Assembly: GCA_004015825.1 (NCBI GenBank) | Contig: SAYS01000004.1 | Coordinates: 124,001 to 188,000, forward strand | Reading direction: 5' to 3' | Length of the DNA stretch: 64,000 bases | Source: Halovenus amylolytica | Lineage (GTDB): Archaea; Halobacteriota; Halobacteria; Halobacteriales; Haloarculaceae | Shown: piece after piece, positions 63,697 through 64,000 of the stretch | Position numbering within the stretch: position 1 is the stretch's first letter | Layout of the letters: every line of letters begins with the position of its first letter | The notes under the pieces: model-generated | What the model saw: the letters and a program-made list of their open reading frames with translations, nothing else | Database searches by the model: none | Told to the model about the DNA's origin: nothing | Translations under genes and position numbers: made by a program

Positions 63697-64000
63697 ATGT
63701 CATCACGAGAGATTGAGGAAAGCATCTCCGAGATTCGCGGACACATCGTCGACCTACTCGACACGCTCGACGACCGGATGGCCGATCCCCGCCTCGACGA
63801 GGTAGTCGAAAACGGCGGCACCCTTCGGAGTGCCAATCTCGGCCAGCTCCCGGAGCGGTGTGTCGAAGATGCGCTGATCTGGCCGACCTTGGAGACGCTC
63901 GGATTCGAATACACCCCACGACCGTACTATCCCGTTGGTGCTGACGACGAGCAGCCCGACTTCTCTATCGAGAACCTCTCGGAGACAGTCATCGGGGAAA
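63697..64000 (+). CDS. Start of a further BREX-linked gene, restriction-nuclease-like N-terminus (3' partial)
   Basis: The frame opens at ATG 63697, 15 bp after pglZ, and runs off the window (101 residues visible). A helical start (SSREIEESISEIRGHIVDLL) is followed by VEDALIWPTLETLGFEY and QPDFSIENLSETVIGE. A helix ending in L-GFEY, then PDF-x-I, then V-I-G-E is the order seen in type I restriction subunit N-terminal (HSDR_N/PD-(D/E)xK) domains, where the next residues are x-K. The decisive lysine is outside the window. In described type 5 loci I would have expected a helicase (BrxHII) nearby; it may follow downstream. Confidence 0.55.
   Translation, partial: MSSREIEESISEIRGHIVDLLDTLDDRMADPRLDEVVENGGTLRSANLGQLPERCVEDALIWPTLETLGFEYTPRPYYPVGADDEQPDFSIENLSETVIGE

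Overview
The window is haloarchaeal (class Halobacteria) chromosome. Coding density is high and GC is mostly above 60%. Proteins are strongly acidic, several genes look leaderless with a TATA-like box about 25-35 nt before the start codon, and many small genes belong to haloarchaea-only families (UPF0058, DUF5791, DUF5798, HVO_0476 and Hvo_1808 types). I do not assign a genus.

From 1 to about 43,350 the content is core chromosome. 1-8,000 holds the end of an FAD oxidoreductase, two small regulators or unknowns, the menaquinone pair menF-menD, a membrane-anchored J-domain protein, a zinc-ribbon protein, a methyltransferase and an Hsp20. 8,100-15,700 holds an HVO_0476-type protein, two tandem protein-isoaspartate methyltransferase homologues, tenA, an aminopeptidase-like gene and the adk / DUF106 / cmk / cbf5 cluster, which sits next to translation and secretion genes in archaea. 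15,800-19,200 is a haem segment (hemE converging on hemH-hemG). 19,800-24,200 is a MoxR / DUF58 / DUF4129 cluster. 24,200-27,160 holds a HerA-type ATPase, tpiA and tRNA-Val. 27,500-35,000 holds an HTH regulator behind a perfect 19-bp palindrome, a DHH phosphoesterase, an NAD-binding epimerase, hmgA, an isochorismatase-type hydrolase and a zincin-like surface lipoprotein. 34,700-43,100 holds a ferritin-like Tat substrate interrupted by glycosylation-sequon repeats, pncB, a CARDB repeat surface protein, a THUMP RNA methyltransferase and a RAD55-type ATPase.

At 43,279-43,353 a tRNA-Arg(UCG) marks the edge of an accessory region. After about 580 bp without a confident gene come a methyltransferase, an S9 peptidase and then a BREX phage-defence locus running to the window end: brxA, brxC/pglY-1, brxB, brxC/pglY-2, a PD-(D/E)xK-like gene, pglX, pglZ and the start of another gene that also looks nuclease-like. 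Two brxC/pglY copies in a haloarchaeon fit the type 5 BREX layout. The start and stop codons of brxA/brxC1, brxC1/brxB and brxB/brxC2 overlap by 4 bp, so these four genes form one operon. The parts worth most attention are the two nuclease-like genes, the sharp AT-rich segment inside pglX (probably a swapped target-recognition region) and the internal duplication at the C-terminus of BrxC-2.

Other non-coding signals: a 25-bp copy of the tRNA-Val 3' end 120 bp downstream of it, a nested inverted-repeat element at 19,345-19,641, and a possible structured RNA just after tRNA-Arg.
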